In this document: positions 37,406 through 45,528 of the stretch, one piece after another | Numbering within the stretch: position 1 is the stretch's first letter | Layout: each line of letters begins with the position of its first letter | NCBI GenBank assembly: GCA_021108415.1 | Contig: JAIOQX010000002.1 | Span: 372,001 to 436,000 of the forward strand | Length of the DNA stretch: 64,000 nt | Reading direction: 5' to 3' | DNA from: Acholeplasmataceae bacterium | GTDB lineage: Bacteria; Bacillota_I; Bacilli_A; Acholeplasmatales; Acholeplasmataceae | Notes under the pieces: model-generated | The model's input: the letters and a program-made list of their open reading frames with translations, nothing else | What the model was told of the DNA's origin: nothing | Database searches by the model: none | Position numbers and translations under genes: made by a program

Positions 37406-39061
37406 CTATTCCTCGGCTACTTTCATAACTTCTTCTAAAGATGTGATGCCTTCTTGAACTTTTTTAAGTCCAGCAGATAAAATACTTGTCATCCCTATTT
37501 TTCTTGCTTCTGCTTCTAGTAGGTTTAAATTTGCATTTTGTGATATTAATTTTTGCATTTCATCCGAAATTGGTAGGACTTCAAATATACCCACACGTCC
37601 TGCATATCCTTTATAATTACATGAAGGACATCCTTTAGCACGTCTAACAGTATTTACATCTAGTCCCTGTTTTTTAAACATTACAATTTCTGTAGGTGAT
37701 GGTTCATCATCATAACTACATTCACTACATAATTTTCTAACTAAACGTTGTGAAACAACACCTGATAGTGACGATGCAATCAAAAATGGTTCTATATCCA
37801 TATCTAATAGTCTTGTAACAGTCTTTATCGCATCATTGGTATGAATAGTCGATAATACCAAGTGACCTGTTAGAGAGGCTCTAATCGCTATTTCTGCAGT
37901 TTCAACGTCTCTAATTTCACCGACCATGATGATGTTTGGATCTTGTCTTAATATCGATCTTAAGGCTTTTGCAAATGTTAGATCAACATCAGTTTCAACT
38001 TGTACTTGATTGACGCCTTCCATTTTTAACTCAACTGGATTTTCAACTGTCATGATATTAACATTAGGTTTATTGAGTTCAGCTAAACATGAATAAAGTG
38101 TAGTTGTTTTCCCTGAACCTGTTGGTCCACTAACTAAAACAATACCATTTGGCTTGGCAATCATATCTCTTACTAATTTTTCCTCTTTTTTTGATAAACC
38201 GATATTATCTAATTTATTAGCACCACCACTAATATCAAGTATACGCATCACTACTTTTTCTCCGCGTACAGTAGGCAATGTTGAAATACGCAAATCAATA
38301 TTGCGTTGTTTGATTGATGTTTGAATACGTCCATCTTGAGGCACTCTTGTTTCTGTTATGTCCATGCCTGACATAACTTTGATACGAGAAATCATTTGAT
38401 GTAAAATTTTCAAAGGAAATTCTCTAACCGTATCTAAGACACCATCAACACGATATCTAATAACGATTTTATCGTCTAATGGATCAATATGAATATCACT
38501 AGCTCTTTGAAAAACAGCCGATGTTAAGATTTGATTTACTAAGTTAACCATTGGTGTATCACTATAATCGTCTTCTTCTTCAGTGACTATATCTATAGAT
38601 ACATTTTGTTTTACACCTAATGCTTCTAAGGTTCTAGTAAATCCATAATATTTTTCGATTTGAGTACTAATTTCATTTTTTGGAGCTGCATACATTTTAG
38701 GACGAAATCCTGTAATCAATCTTAATTCTTCAACCACAGCAAAATCTAAAGGATCAGAAGTCGCAAACATTAATTTATTGCCTTCTATTCTTAGTGGAAT
38801 CATCGTATTTCTTCTACAAAAAGATTCATCAACTAATTTTAATACATTTTCGTCAATGGTAAAGTTTAAAAGTGAAACTCTTTGGACACCCGTAGAATCT
38901 TCTAATGCTTTTAAGATTTGCATCTCATTGGCATATTCTAATCTAACGATCGTTTCTCCTAAGCGTTCATTCTCTTCTTTTTTCTTTAATGCATCATTTA
39001 ATTGTTTTTGTGTAATAACTTTAGCTTGTAATAAAACATCGCCTATTCGTTTTAACGCCAT
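37406..39061 (-). CDS. pilB: Type IV pilus assembly ATPase PilB/GspE
   Basis: 551 residues. An N-terminal MshEN/GspE-N domain (about 1-140, 'GDVLLQAKVITQKQLNDAL') precedes the motor. Walker A is 'VSGPTGSGKTTTLYS' (about 315), the Asp box 'RLSTLPTVRGEKV'-like region precedes it, Walker B is 'PNIIMVGEIRDVETAEIA' and the His box is 'LTGHLVLSTIHTNDAI'. The tetra-Cys zinc site is 'CSECSYDDE' to 'GCPSCNYKG'. It powers pilus extension. No PilT retraction ATPase is seen in the window. Confidence 0.97.
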   Translation of the reverse strand: MALKRIGDVLLQAKVITQKQLNDALKKKEENERLGETIVRLEYANEMQILKALEDSTGVQRVSLLNFTIDENVLKLVDESFCRRNTMIPLRIEGNKLMFATSDPLDFAVVEELRLITGFRPKMYAAPKNEISTQIEKYYGFTRTLEALGVKQNVSIDIVTEEEDDYSDTPMVNLVNQILTSAVFQRASDIHIDPLDDKIVIRYRVDGVLDTVREFPLKILHQMISRIKVMSGMDITETRVPQDGRIQTSIKQRNIDLRISTLPTVRGEKVVMRILDISGGANKLDNIGLSKKEEKLVRDMIAKPNGIVLVSGPTGSGKTTTLYSCLAELNKPNVNIMTVENPVELKMEGVNQVQVETDVDLTFAKALRSILRQDPNIIMVGEIRDVETAEIAIRASLTGHLVLSTIHTNDAIKTVTRLLDMDIEPFLIASSLSGVVSQRLVRKLCSECSYDDEPSPTEIVMFKKQGLDVNTVRRAKGCPSCNYKGYAGRVGIFEVLPISDEMQKLISQNANLNLLEAEARKIGMTSILSAGLKKVQEGITSLEEVMKVAEE

Positions 39062-39062
39062 A

Positions 39063-40256
39063 TTAACCCTCCTTTTCTATGATAAATCTATCATAAATAT
39101 CAGGTTGTGCATTATATTGTTCTTCATATATTTTATATTGAGTTATTGTGCCAAATGCATCAGTAACTGTTCTATTGATATAATATATGTTTCCATCGTA
39201 TCCAGCTTCTAATAATAAGAGATAGGTTGTATCTAGCGCTGTATCTATAATCGTTATATCTGGTGTGAATTCATTTAAGTCTTCATTTTCATAATATATA
39301 GTATCTCTTGGGATCACTACTTTATCTTCAACAATGACATCATAGACATCTACAAATGGTACACCTGATAAAGTAAATCTTAATGACGTTAGTCCTATTT
39401 GTTCAATATCTATTTGATAAGTATATTCAAAAGAGTTATAAAATGAAAAATCATATTGATTTACTTTTAACACTCTTACGTTATAACCTGTTGCAGCCCA
39501 CATAGGTAGTTCTGGGTTTGTATGAAAGATAAATCCATTCATATGACTTTTTACAATAACTTTTAAAATACCCGTAGATATAATACTTAATTGCTCATTG
39601 GTTAAATCAAGAGCTCCAAGGTGCTCTAAAATAGAATATCTTGAATGTGGCTCTATTGTAATTTGTTCAACTATTTCTGTAATTTTAGCTACATCTAAGT
39701 TGTTTATTTGATTGATTACTGCTTCATTTAAAACTGTTAAATTAGCATCCGTTGTAAAGTAATCAGCTAGTTGATATTGTTTCAGTGAAATCATATTGCC
39801 CATATCTTGCGTAATTTGTTCAACCAAATCATCTAATTGTATGACATCAGAGACTCGACTTGAGAAGTTTAATTCTAATTGAGAAGCTAAATCAGTTAAG
39901 TTTGTTTCACTCATTGAGAAATACGCAAGATTCTCTTGATTATCAATAATAGAACTCATCGTTAACTCAAAATTGAAGTCAAACAATGATAAATCGATAT
40001 TATAAATAGAATTTTGATAGGATATTTGATAGACTGCATCATCTAAATATGAACTTATTTCTGCATTAACAATGCCTTCATACTGATCTTTTTCATAAGC
40101 TCCTAAATAAATAGATCCAAGAGTTGTTGAAGAAGGCGGATTTGATATATCATTAACAAAAAACATAGTCGCTGCAAAGACTATGGCTATAAATAATGTA
40201 ATGATTGATATCATAAAATAAATGTTTCTCTTAAAATATAAAATAAAATGTCTCAA
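39063..40256 (-). CDS. Membrane-anchored extracellular protein, first gene of the pilus operon
   Basis: About 397 residues. One N-terminal membrane span (about 10-35, FMISIITLFIAIVFAATMFFV) is followed by a large, Asp/Asn/Thr-rich extracytoplasmic domain with no Cys. I do not recognise the family. The likely start is the TTG at 40256 behind GAGGTGG; a GTG at 40265 would overlap that site. It is one base pair from pilB, so a part in the pilus system is likely. Confidence 0.7.
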   Translation of the reverse strand: MRHFILYFKRNIYFMISIITLFIAIVFAATMFFVNDISNPPSSTTLGSIYLGAYEKDQYEGIVNAEISSYLDDAVYQISYQNSIYNIDLSLFDFNFELTMSSIIDNQENLAYFSMSETNLTDLASQLELNFSSRVSDVIQLDDLVEQITQDMGNMISLKQYQLADYFTTDANLTVLNEAVINQINNLDVAKITEIVEQITIEPHSRYSILEHLGALDLTNEQLSIISTGILKVIVKSHMNGFIFHTNPELPMWAATGYNVRVLKVNQYDFSFYNSFEYTYQIDIEQIGLTSLRFTLSGVPFVDVYDVIVEDKVVIPRDTIYYENEDLNEFTPDITIIDTALDTTYLLLLEAGYDGNIYYINRTVTDAFGTITQYKIYEEQYNAQPDIYDRFIIEKEG

Positions 40257-40279
40257 TATGACCACCTCTACTTATCCTC

Positions 40280-40288
40280 ATTATACCA
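40280..40288 (-). promoter_or_regulatory. Extended -10 promoter of the minus-strand pilus operon
   Basis: On the minus strand TTTGGTATAAT combines a TGn extension with a consensus -10, about 20 bp before the first start. The -35 is weak, and the region 40290-40371 between the divergent units is very AT-rich. Confidence 0.55.
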
Positions 40289-40371
40289 AAGTTTTTGATG
40301 CTTTATGTCTTATTTTTAAAGAATTAAGATTTTCTTAATAATTTTTATTATTATTTGAGCTCTAAATCATA

Positions 40372-40377
40372 TATAAT
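40372..40377 (+). promoter_or_regulatory. Possible -10 element of the divergent minor-pilin operon
   Basis: TATAAT lies 28 bp before the start at 40406. A matching -35 (TATTAT at 40349-40354, 17-bp spacer) is poor, so this call is weak. Confidence 0.35.
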
Positions 40378-40405
40378 AAAGGTGAAATGAGTGGAGGTGA
40401 CTGAT

Positions 40406-40855
40406 TTGATTAAATCAAAAAACGGGTTTACAGTAATAGAGGTAGTTGCTTCAATATTTTTGATTACGCTTATTTTAACTACTGGTATGTTGATTATCAT
40501 GAATATGAGAAATCAATCATCAGCCTCAGAAAAAAGAATCCAAGCAACTGATATTGGTTCATTAATTAGAAATGACATTCTAAGTCATACTGATTATGAT
40601 GAACTAAACACTTGGCTAAATGGTAACTCTCAAGTACTCACAAGTTCAAATTGCAATTCTTCTGGCTCACCTATTGATTGTAATGTCTTCTTATACACTT
40701 CTGGTGAAACATCTTTTGAAGACAACATTACCATAACTTTTTTAGAACCTACAACAGACTCTATAAATTATCAAATCATTCATTATGAAATTGAAATCAT
40801 ATATTTTAATGATCGAACTATGGTATTAACAGGAGCAGTCTATGAAAAAGCATAA
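40406..40855 (+). CDS. Minor pilin-like protein (type IV prepilin)
   Basis: 149 residues. The start is a TTG at 40406 behind GGAGGTGA, giving the leader MIKSKNG directly before 'FTVIEVVASIFLITLILTTG', a perfect prepilin cleavage site with Phe+1 and Glu+5. Two Cys in 'SSNCNSSGSPIDCNVF' (about 79-92) may form a disulfide. It ends with a 14-bp overlap into the next prepilin gene. It is probably part of a tip complex of the pilus. Confidence 0.85.
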   Translation: MIKSKNGFTVIEVVASIFLITLILTTGMLIIMNMRNQSSASEKRIQATDIGSLIRNDILSHTDYDELNTWLNGNSQVLTSSNCNSSGSPIDCNVFLYTSGETSFEDNITITFLEPTTDSINYQIIHYEIEIIYFNDRTMVLTGAVYEKA

Positions 40856-41345
40856 AGGCATTACTTTAGTAGAACTGCTAGGTGCTATTGCTATCTTTGC
40901 GATTGCATCAACAATTATTACCATGACCATTTCTTTTATCATCAATGCAAACAAAGATATCATAGAAACAAGTCAAGCATCAACAACAGGAACATTAATC
41001 ATTAGACAAATAGAAAATGCATTAAATGACATATCTATCACAAGTTATGATTTAATATCTAGTGATGAAGTCATTTTGTATTCAAATGGTGAATTTATCT
41101 TTAATGAAGATCTACAAGAGATTGTTTTTGTAGAATATGACCCTGAATTAACATTTACTTTGGAGTTTACTTCTGATGTTTTACTTAATGATATTGCTTT
41201 AGATATTACTCAATTTAGTGTTGATACTGCTAGTAGGATTGAAATAATTGATGATTCAATAACTACAAAATTAGTGATTACAGTTGTTTTAATTTCTGAA
41301 GAAGGAAATTTATATACTTTTATGACAAATTTGCAATTGGTTTAA
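40842..41345 (+). CDS. Minor pilin-like protein (type IV prepilin, PilW/ComGF-like)
   Basis: 167 residues. The leader MKKHKG precedes 'ITLVELLGAIAIFAIASTII' with Glu+5. The rest is beta-rich and acidic ('EIVFVEYDPELTFTLEF') and has no Cys. It overlaps the preceding prepilin gene by 14 bp and precedes a third pilin-like gene by 17 bp. It would be processed by the peptidase at 34821-35573. Confidence 0.85.
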   Translation: MKKHKGITLVELLGAIAIFAIASTIITMTISFIINANKDIIETSQASTTGTLIIRQIENALNDISITSYDLISSDEVILYSNGEFIFNEDLQEIVFVEYDPELTFTLEFTSDVLLNDIALDITQFSVDTASRIEIIDDSITTKLVITVVLISEEGNLYTFMTNLQLV

Positions 41346-41362
41346 TAAGGAGCTGATTATAT

Positions 41363-42517
41363 ATGAATTTATTTAAAAATAAAAAAGCAATGGGATTACC
41401 TATGGTGTTAGGCATCATTGTTTTTGTCATTGGCACGACAGCATCCTTACTCACTTTTATTATATTTCAATCTAATTTAGTTGAAATTGATATCAAACAG
41501 ACAGAAGATTATCAAAATGCTGTATCAAGTGTGAATGCAGCTTTGCAGATTATTGCTAGAGAACAAAATTTAGATCCTGAGTTTTTAGATGGATTAGAAA
41601 CTTACTTCAATTTATCTATTGATGCACAAGATAATGGTGTATATCTTATTACTTCTTTAATTAACACAAATGATCAAGTCATTAGTTATATGTCTGGTAC
41701 TACCGGTAGTGGTACAATCACTGATCAAATATTTGGAACAATAACCGGTGATGAAGATAATTTTGAACTATCTCCATTAATTACACCTACTTCGATGCTA
41801 GTTGCTTATTTGCCTGACTATCTCAATCAATCATTTCCTTGGCTTAATCTAGATTCTGATTATCAAAGTTTCGATCAAGTTATGGATTTTATAGAAGATC
41901 TAGCTAGATCTGGTAGTGGTTTCCAAGAACAAAATGCAAATTATTTAGAAAATGCATGGCAACCGACTGCTTGGTGGCATACATATATTGATGATGATAT
42001 TAAAATAAAAAATGAAAAAAGACAACCTGCAAAAAATTTAACAGTTAGAGATGGACAAATTTTGTTTATCAATGGTAATCTCGAATTAGATGATGATGGT
42101 ATCATCTATGGTAATGTTGTTGTAAATGGTAATGTTAAGATTAGTAACGGTGGTGGTATTGTTGGAACGCTATACGCATCAGGTGATGTGGTTATAGAAA
42201 AGAATGCGACATTTGGAACTGTTGATAGACCTACATTTGTATTTGCTGAAGGCGATATCGAAATAGATAAAAACGCAACCGGATATGGATATTTTTTAAG
42301 TGATGATTTTGATGGCGATCACAGTTCAATTAAAATCACTGGTGGCGTTTATGCAATGGATGATGCAGATATTCCTAGTCGTGGTATAGCAGAAAACACT
42401 GATTTTAATTCAGATCTTTTATATGATTTTGCAATCCCAACTATTATTGAAACAGAAGATGGTGGTTCTGGTAGTTCTACTACTTCATTTAAATATACGT
42501 TTCCAAAATTGAATTAA
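41363..42517 (+). CDS. Large PilX/GspK-like minor pilin with beta-helix-like C-terminal region
   Basis: 384 residues. The N terminus MNLFKNKKAMG precedes a hydrophobic helix 'LPMVLGIIVFVIGTTASLLT', similar to a prepilin but without Glu+5. Lack of that Glu is known for GspK-type tip pilins. The C-terminal part (about 220-345) has short repeated strand pairs such as 'GNLELDDDGIIYGNVVVNG', 'GTLYASGDVVIEKNA' and 'AEGDIEIDKNATGYG', suggesting a beta-solenoid like bactofilins. It may cap the pilus or act in adhesion. The Gly/Ser-rich tail ends 'TSFKYTFPKLN'. Confidence 0.75.
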   Translation: MNLFKNKKAMGLPMVLGIIVFVIGTTASLLTFIIFQSNLVEIDIKQTEDYQNAVSSVNAALQIIAREQNLDPEFLDGLETYFNLSIDAQDNGVYLITSLINTNDQVISYMSGTTGSGTITDQIFGTITGDEDNFELSPLITPTSMLVAYLPDYLNQSFPWLNLDSDYQSFDQVMDFIEDLARSGSGFQEQNANYLENAWQPTAWWHTYIDDDIKIKNEKRQPAKNLTVRDGQILFINGNLELDDDGIIYGNVVVNGNVKISNGGGIVGTLYASGDVVIEKNATFGTVDRPTFVFAEGDIEIDKNATGYGYFLSDDFDGDHSSIKITGGVYAMDDADIPSRGIAENTDFNSDLLYDFAIPTIIETEDGGSGSSTTSFKYTFPKLN

Positions 42518-42540
42518 GGCTAAATGCCTTTTTTCTTTTT
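42516..42540 (+). terminator. Terminator of minor-pilin operon
   Basis: AAGGC-TAAAT-GCCTT followed by TTTTTCTTTTTC, directly after the stop at 42517. Confidence 0.75.
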
Positions 42541-42604
42541 CTTTACATAATAAGTCTTTAAATAAAACACAATCTATGAGATAATGAATTGAGGTATAAA
42601 AATT

Positions 42605-43435
42605 ATGCAACCATATTTAATCGCATGTGACCTTGACGGGTCTTTATTAAACAAAAAGAGTGATTTATCACCATATACGATAGATGTTTTATCACATCTT
42701 AGCAGATTAGGTCATAAAGTAGTGATTGCTACTGGTAGACCTTTTGGTGGCGCAATTGATCTATATTACAAATTGGGTATCAATGCACCGATGATTAATG
42801 ATAATGGAGCAACCATTGAAAATCCTATGGATTCTAAATTCGCCAAACAAAGAACACTAATTCCAAATGATATCATGAAAGATATCTTTACGCATGCAAA
42901 GCCCATTTTAAAATCGGCTTTCTTTAGTATTAAAAAAACTGTTTATGCTTATAAGTATGAACCTAAACTTGAAGAATACTTTGCAGGACTTGCTACTTCT
43001 AGTAATGTTATTGAATGTGAGTTTACGGATCTAGATGTAGAACCTTCTGGTTTAATCTTTTTAGTAGATACTCATAAAAAAGAAATCTTAGAGAACTATA
43101 TTAAAGAAAATTATAATCAAACGATATCATTTAGATTATGGGGAGCTGGACATAAACATGCGATTTATGAAATCTATTTAAAGCATGTTTCTAAATCAAG
43201 TGCTCTATCTTATTTATTAGATTATTACAATATGGATCAATCTCAGTTAATAGCTTTTGGAGATGGTATCAATGATATTGAAATGATAAGAGATGCTGGA
43301 ATTGGTGTCATGATGAAAAATGGAAACTGGGAATTAAAAGGTGTTTCTAAAGATCAAACTAAATTTACAAATGATGAAGATGGCATCGCTAGATACTTAG
43401 TTAACTTCTTCGACTTAAATGAACATTTTAAATAA
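42605..43435 (+). CDS. Cof-type HAD-superfamily sugar phosphatase
   Basis: 276 residues. HAD motif 1 is 'ACDLDGSLLNKKSDLS' (residue 8 on), motif 2 'VIATGRPFGG', motif 3 with Lys around 'KHVSKSSALSYLL' and motif 4 'AFGDGINDIEMIRDAG'. The cap domain between about 85 and 185 is the C2B type of the Cof group. These cytosolic enzymes hydrolyse sugar phosphates, FMN or similar small phosphates; the substrate is not readable. A GAGGT site precedes the ATG and a terminator follows. Confidence 0.93.
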   Translation: MQPYLIACDLDGSLLNKKSDLSPYTIDVLSHLSRLGHKVVIATGRPFGGAIDLYYKLGINAPMINDNGATIENPMDSKFAKQRTLIPNDIMKDIFTHAKPILKSAFFSIKKTVYAYKYEPKLEEYFAGLATSSNVIECEFTDLDVEPSGLIFLVDTHKKEILENYIKENYNQTISFRLWGAGHKHAIYEIYLKHVSKSSALSYLLDYYNMDQSQLIAFGDGINDIEMIRDAGIGVMMKNGNWELKGVSKDQTKFTNDEDGIARYLVNFFDLNEHFK

Positions 43436-43450
43436 TGTTCTTTTTTTTAA
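43421..43450 (+). terminator. Terminator of HAD phosphatase gene
   Basis: GAACATT-TTAAAT-AATGTTC followed by eight T; the stem covers the last codons and stop. Confidence 0.8.
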
Positions 43451-43513
43451 ATCAAAGCATTAACCTTTATAACAAATATCATATGATTTATAATGTAGAT
43501 AAGAGGTGATATT

Positions 43514-44032
43514 ATGCTAGAAGGAAAAAAAGTTTTAACTATTGTAAGTAAAGATTTTGATGATTTGGAGTTATATTATCCTTATCTTAGACTAAAAGAA
43601 GAAAAAGCAACCGTCGTGGTTGCTGCAGAAAAAGCAAAAACAGACTATAAAGGTAAATACGGGTTAACTATAACTTCTGATTTAGCTTTTGATGAAGTGA
43701 ACATTAAAGATTTTGATGCACTACTCATACCTGGTGGATGGGCACCAGACTATTTAAGAAGATTACCCGAAGTCCTAGATTTTGTTAAATTCATGCATAA
43801 AGAAAAAAGAATTATTGGTATTATTTGTCATGCTGGATGGATTTTGGCTTCAGCACAAATTCTAGAAGGTGTAAACGTAACTTCTACACCTGGTATTAAA
43901 GATGATCTCACAAATGCAAAAGCAATTTGGCATGATCAAGATGCGATTAGAGATGGTCATATCATATCAGCAAGAAGACCACCAGATCTCCCATCATATC
44001 TACCTTTATTAATTAAAGCATTATCTGAATAA
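43514..44032 (+). CDS. DJ-1/PfpI family protein
   Basis: 172 residues. 'GIICHAGWIL' (about 105) holds the nucleophile Cys in the elbow after a beta strand. 'LLIPGGWAPDYLRRLPEV' (about 74) has the conserved Gly-Gly loop, and 'EEKATVVVAAEK' and 'ISARRPPDLPSYL' fit the PfpI subgroup. The His after the Cys (CH) is typical. Members are proteases, glyoxalase III or deglycase-like stress proteins; which one is open. AGAGGTGA precedes the ATG. It is the last host gene before the prophage. Confidence 0.92.
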   Translation: MLEGKKVLTIVSKDFDDLELYYPYLRLKEEKATVVVAAEKAKTDYKGKYGLTITSDLAFDEVNIKDFDALLIPGGWAPDYLRRLPEVLDFVKFMHKEKRIIGIICHAGWILASAQILEGVNVTSTPGIKDDLTNAKAIWHDQDAIRDGHIISARRPPDLPSYLPLLIKALSE

Positions 44033-44089
44033 AAAAATACAGATGAAATTAATTTATATGATTTACTCATATAAGGAAATAAAATAAAA

Positions 44090-44120
44090 ATAAAAAACTC
44101 CGGAAACGGAGTTTTTATTA
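44090..44120. terminator. Bidirectional host terminator, also the original terminator of the tRNA-Arg gene
   Basis: AAAAACTCCGGAAACGGAGTTTTT is a strong GC stem with a T-run on each strand. On the plus strand it ends the PfpI gene. On the minus strand it lies 7 bp after the CCA end of the interrupted tRNA and would have ended its transcript before integration. Confidence 0.85.
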
Positions 44121-44126
44121 TTAAAT

Positions 44127-44172
44127 GTGGCGTTGCAAGAGGGATTCGAACCCCCGACCGACGGCTTAGAAG
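44127..44172 (-). tRNA. 3' half of tRNA-Arg(UCU), left attachment site (attL)
   Basis: Read on the minus strand this is the anticodon loop CTTCTAA (anticodon TCT), 3' anticodon stem GCCGT, T arm with TTCGAAT, acceptor 3' strand TTGCAAC, a G discriminator and encoded CCA. The 5' half is missing: beyond 44172 the DNA is phage. The same 46-bp segment recurs at 57068-57113. It is the core at which the prophage integrated; this copy is not a functional tRNA gene. Confidence 0.9.
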
Positions 44173-44189
44173 ACCTTTACATATCAACA

Positions 44190-44213
44190 GCACCTGAAAA
44201 GGTGTTTTTTTTA
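44190..44213 (+). terminator. Phage terminator just inside the left end
   Basis: CACCT-GAAA-AGGTG with a GAAA tetraloop is followed by eight T. It stops plus-strand transcription entering from the host or from an upstream prophage copy, 18 bp before the first phage gene. Its counterpart in copy 2 is at 57131-57154. Confidence 0.85.
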
Positions 44214-44230
44214 TTAAATGAGGTAAAAAT

Positions 44231-44455
44231 ATGACTCTAGAAATGATAAGAAAAAAAGTACTTGCAGAAATGGAACTTTATCCGACATTTGGTTATATCA
44301 GAATATATACATTTGTATATAATCATGTATGTAATATGGATGAAAACCTTACAGACTCATTTATGTTATCTAATCATGTTAAATTAACAATCCAAGAATT
44401 AAAAAAAGTAAAGTTGTTAGCATTTAGAAACTACAAAAAAAATCTTAAAGCATGA
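44231..44455 (+). CDS. Small phage protein, unknown
   Basis: 74 residues, predicted helical, no membrane span. 'MTLEMIRKKVLAEMELYPTF' begins it and the C terminus is Lys-rich ('LKKVKLLAFRNYKKNLKA'), which could bind nucleic acid. GAGGT precedes the ATG. It is the first gene after the att core and terminator. I recognise no family. Confidence 0.65.
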   Translation: MTLEMIRKKVLAEMELYPTFGYIRIYTFVYNHVCNMDENLTDSFMLSNHVKLTIQELKKVKLLAFRNYKKNLKA

Positions 44456-44484
44456 TTATAGGTAAGTGCTTTTATTAACAGTGT

Positions 44485-44540
44485 TAGTCTTTGAGCACAT
44501 CTATTTGATCCTATAGTCAGATAGGTGTGCTTAAGGACTA
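44485..44540 (+). promoter_or_regulatory. Long imperfect hairpin before the second phage gene
   Basis: TAGTCTTTGAGCACATCTAT and ATAGGTGTGCTTAAGGACTA pair over about 20 positions; the few deviations are mostly G-U pairs in RNA. The loop is about 16 nt. It lies about 30 nt before the start at 44571 and has no T-run, so it is not a simple terminator. A translational control element or a single-strand DNA signal is possible. Confidence 0.6.
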
Positions 44541-44570
44541 AAAAAATATACCATATAGGAGGTAATAAAA

Positions 44571-44765
44571 ATGTCCAAAAAAACCAGTAACAATATTAAA
44601 GAGGTACGTGCATCATTGACACGTACAGAAGCTATCAGATCTACAATCGAAAAAGAAAACATCTTTAGAAAGAATGACGGATTAGAAAATCAAGAAATAC
44701 CTATTCACCCAGGACAACTTAGAATGCATCTATTTCCAGTCTTTAATCCTGAGGTGCAATCATGA
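44571..44765 (+). CDS. Small basic phage protein, unknown
   Basis: 64 residues. It begins with the very strong site TAGGAGGT and ends as ATGA overlap with the next gene. It is rich in Lys/Arg/Glu with a Pro-rich stretch 'EIPIHPGQLRMHLFPVFNP'. The strong ribosome site behind a long hairpin suggests high, regulated expression. Small size and charge would suit a single-strand DNA-binding protein such as filamentous phages need, but no motif proves it. Confidence 0.65.
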   Translation: MSKKTSNNIKEVRASLTRTEAIRSTIEKENIFRKNDGLENQEIPIHPGQLRMHLFPVFNPEVQS

Positions 44766-45238
44766 GCTACAAGATAAAGAAAACAGTAACATATGAACAA
44801 TTAGAGTCTAAAGGATATGAAAAATTTGGTACCCATGATCATGCATCAAAAATAATCAATGGACTATGTATCATGACTAAACCAAATGATGAAATAATTG
44901 GATACATAATGGGATCAAGTACAAATTTCGGAAATATAATTACTTTATCCGATCTACAGATAGAAGAAAATATCAAAGACTTAATATCAAGTGGGTATAC
45001 TGAATTAATCAAAAATAAATGTGAACGTTGTGAAAGTATCGAAACAAATCAAAACTATTATATTATCAATGATGATAAATTTTGTGAAGATTGTATTTTA
45101 GATGAGCTTGAAAGACTTGGAGATGTAGAGTCTTCTACTACTACAGTTTATTTCTTAGAAGGAGATTATATTGGTGAAGAAGATGAAGCTATCGATACTT
45201 TGATATCAAACGACATTATTGAGAAGGTGTCTTCATGA
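44762..45238 (+). CDS. Phage protein with zinc-ribbon-like Cys pairs
   Basis: 158 residues. 'CERCESIET' and 'FCEDCILDEL' (about 84-118) give two CxxC pairs 22 residues apart, a likely zinc ribbon. The N-terminal part has 'FGTHDHASKIINGLCIM' and beta strands. The C-terminal 40 residues are acidic. It overlaps its neighbours at both ends (ATGA), so the block 44571-45411 is translated as a unit. Function unknown. Confidence 0.7.
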   Translation: MSYKIKKTVTYEQLESKGYEKFGTHDHASKIINGLCIMTKPNDEIIGYIMGSSTNFGNIITLSDLQIEENIKDLISSGYTELIKNKCERCESIETNQNYYIINDDKFCEDCILDELERLGDVESSTTTVYFLEGDYIGEEDEAIDTLISNDIIEKVSS

Positions 45239-45411
45239 TTACTGTAGAGAGTACAAAGCTAGCACAAATGTATTTACAAAGAAAAAAAGAAAATCAAACA
45301 TATGATCTAGATAAAGATGTCATTGAAAATCTAGCTTCATCAGTTTTGATTGATTTAGAATTAGAAAAAATAGCAAGTTTTCTAGAGTATGTAGAAGATT
45401 GCTGTTATTGA
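45235..45411 (+). CDS. Small phage protein, unknown
   Basis: 58 residues: begins MITVESTKLAQMYLQRKKEN and ends YVEDCCY. It starts within the stop of the preceding gene (ATGA) and has AAGGTG upstream. Predicted helical, with a C-terminal Cys pair. It is short, but the overlap and ribosome site support translation. Confidence 0.6.
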   Translation: MITVESTKLAQMYLQRKKENQTYDLDKDVIENLASSVLIDLELEKIASFLEYVEDCCY

Positions 45412-45420
45412 GGTGTAAAC

Positions 45421-45528
45421 ATGATTGAATCAATTATATATATTTTTATAGGTGGAATAGGTGCATCGATTATACCTTGCTTGATTGTCTATCTAATTAA
45501 TAGAAAATTGAAAAATATTCAATTATGA
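45421..45528 (+). CDS. 35-residue membrane peptide, possible minor virion protein
   Basis: Begins MIESIIYIFIGGIGASIIPC, continues as a single hydrophobic span, and ends with 'NRKLKNIQL'. GAGGTG stands six bases before the ATG. Its size and shape (short hydrophobic helix plus basic end) are like the pVII/pIX minor coat proteins of filamentous phages. This is a comparison of form only. Confidence 0.5.
   Translation: MIESIIYIFIGGIGASIIPCLIVYLINRKLKNIQL

Noticed and set aside
44127-44193. Complete tRNA gene at the left prophage end
   Set aside because: Only the anticodon loop to CCA is present; beyond it the sequence is phage DNA and cannot form the D arm or 5' acceptor strand.
43957-44193. Open frame on the minus strand across the PfpI gene end and tRNA fragment
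   Set aside because: It overlaps a well-supported gene, a terminator and the tRNA segment; no ribosome site.
44762-45238. HDH in 'FGTHDHASK' as an HUH motif of a rolling-circle Rep
   Set aside because: The middle residue is Asp rather than hydrophobic, there is no matching catalytic Tyr-Lys motif, and the protein is short with a zinc ribbon.
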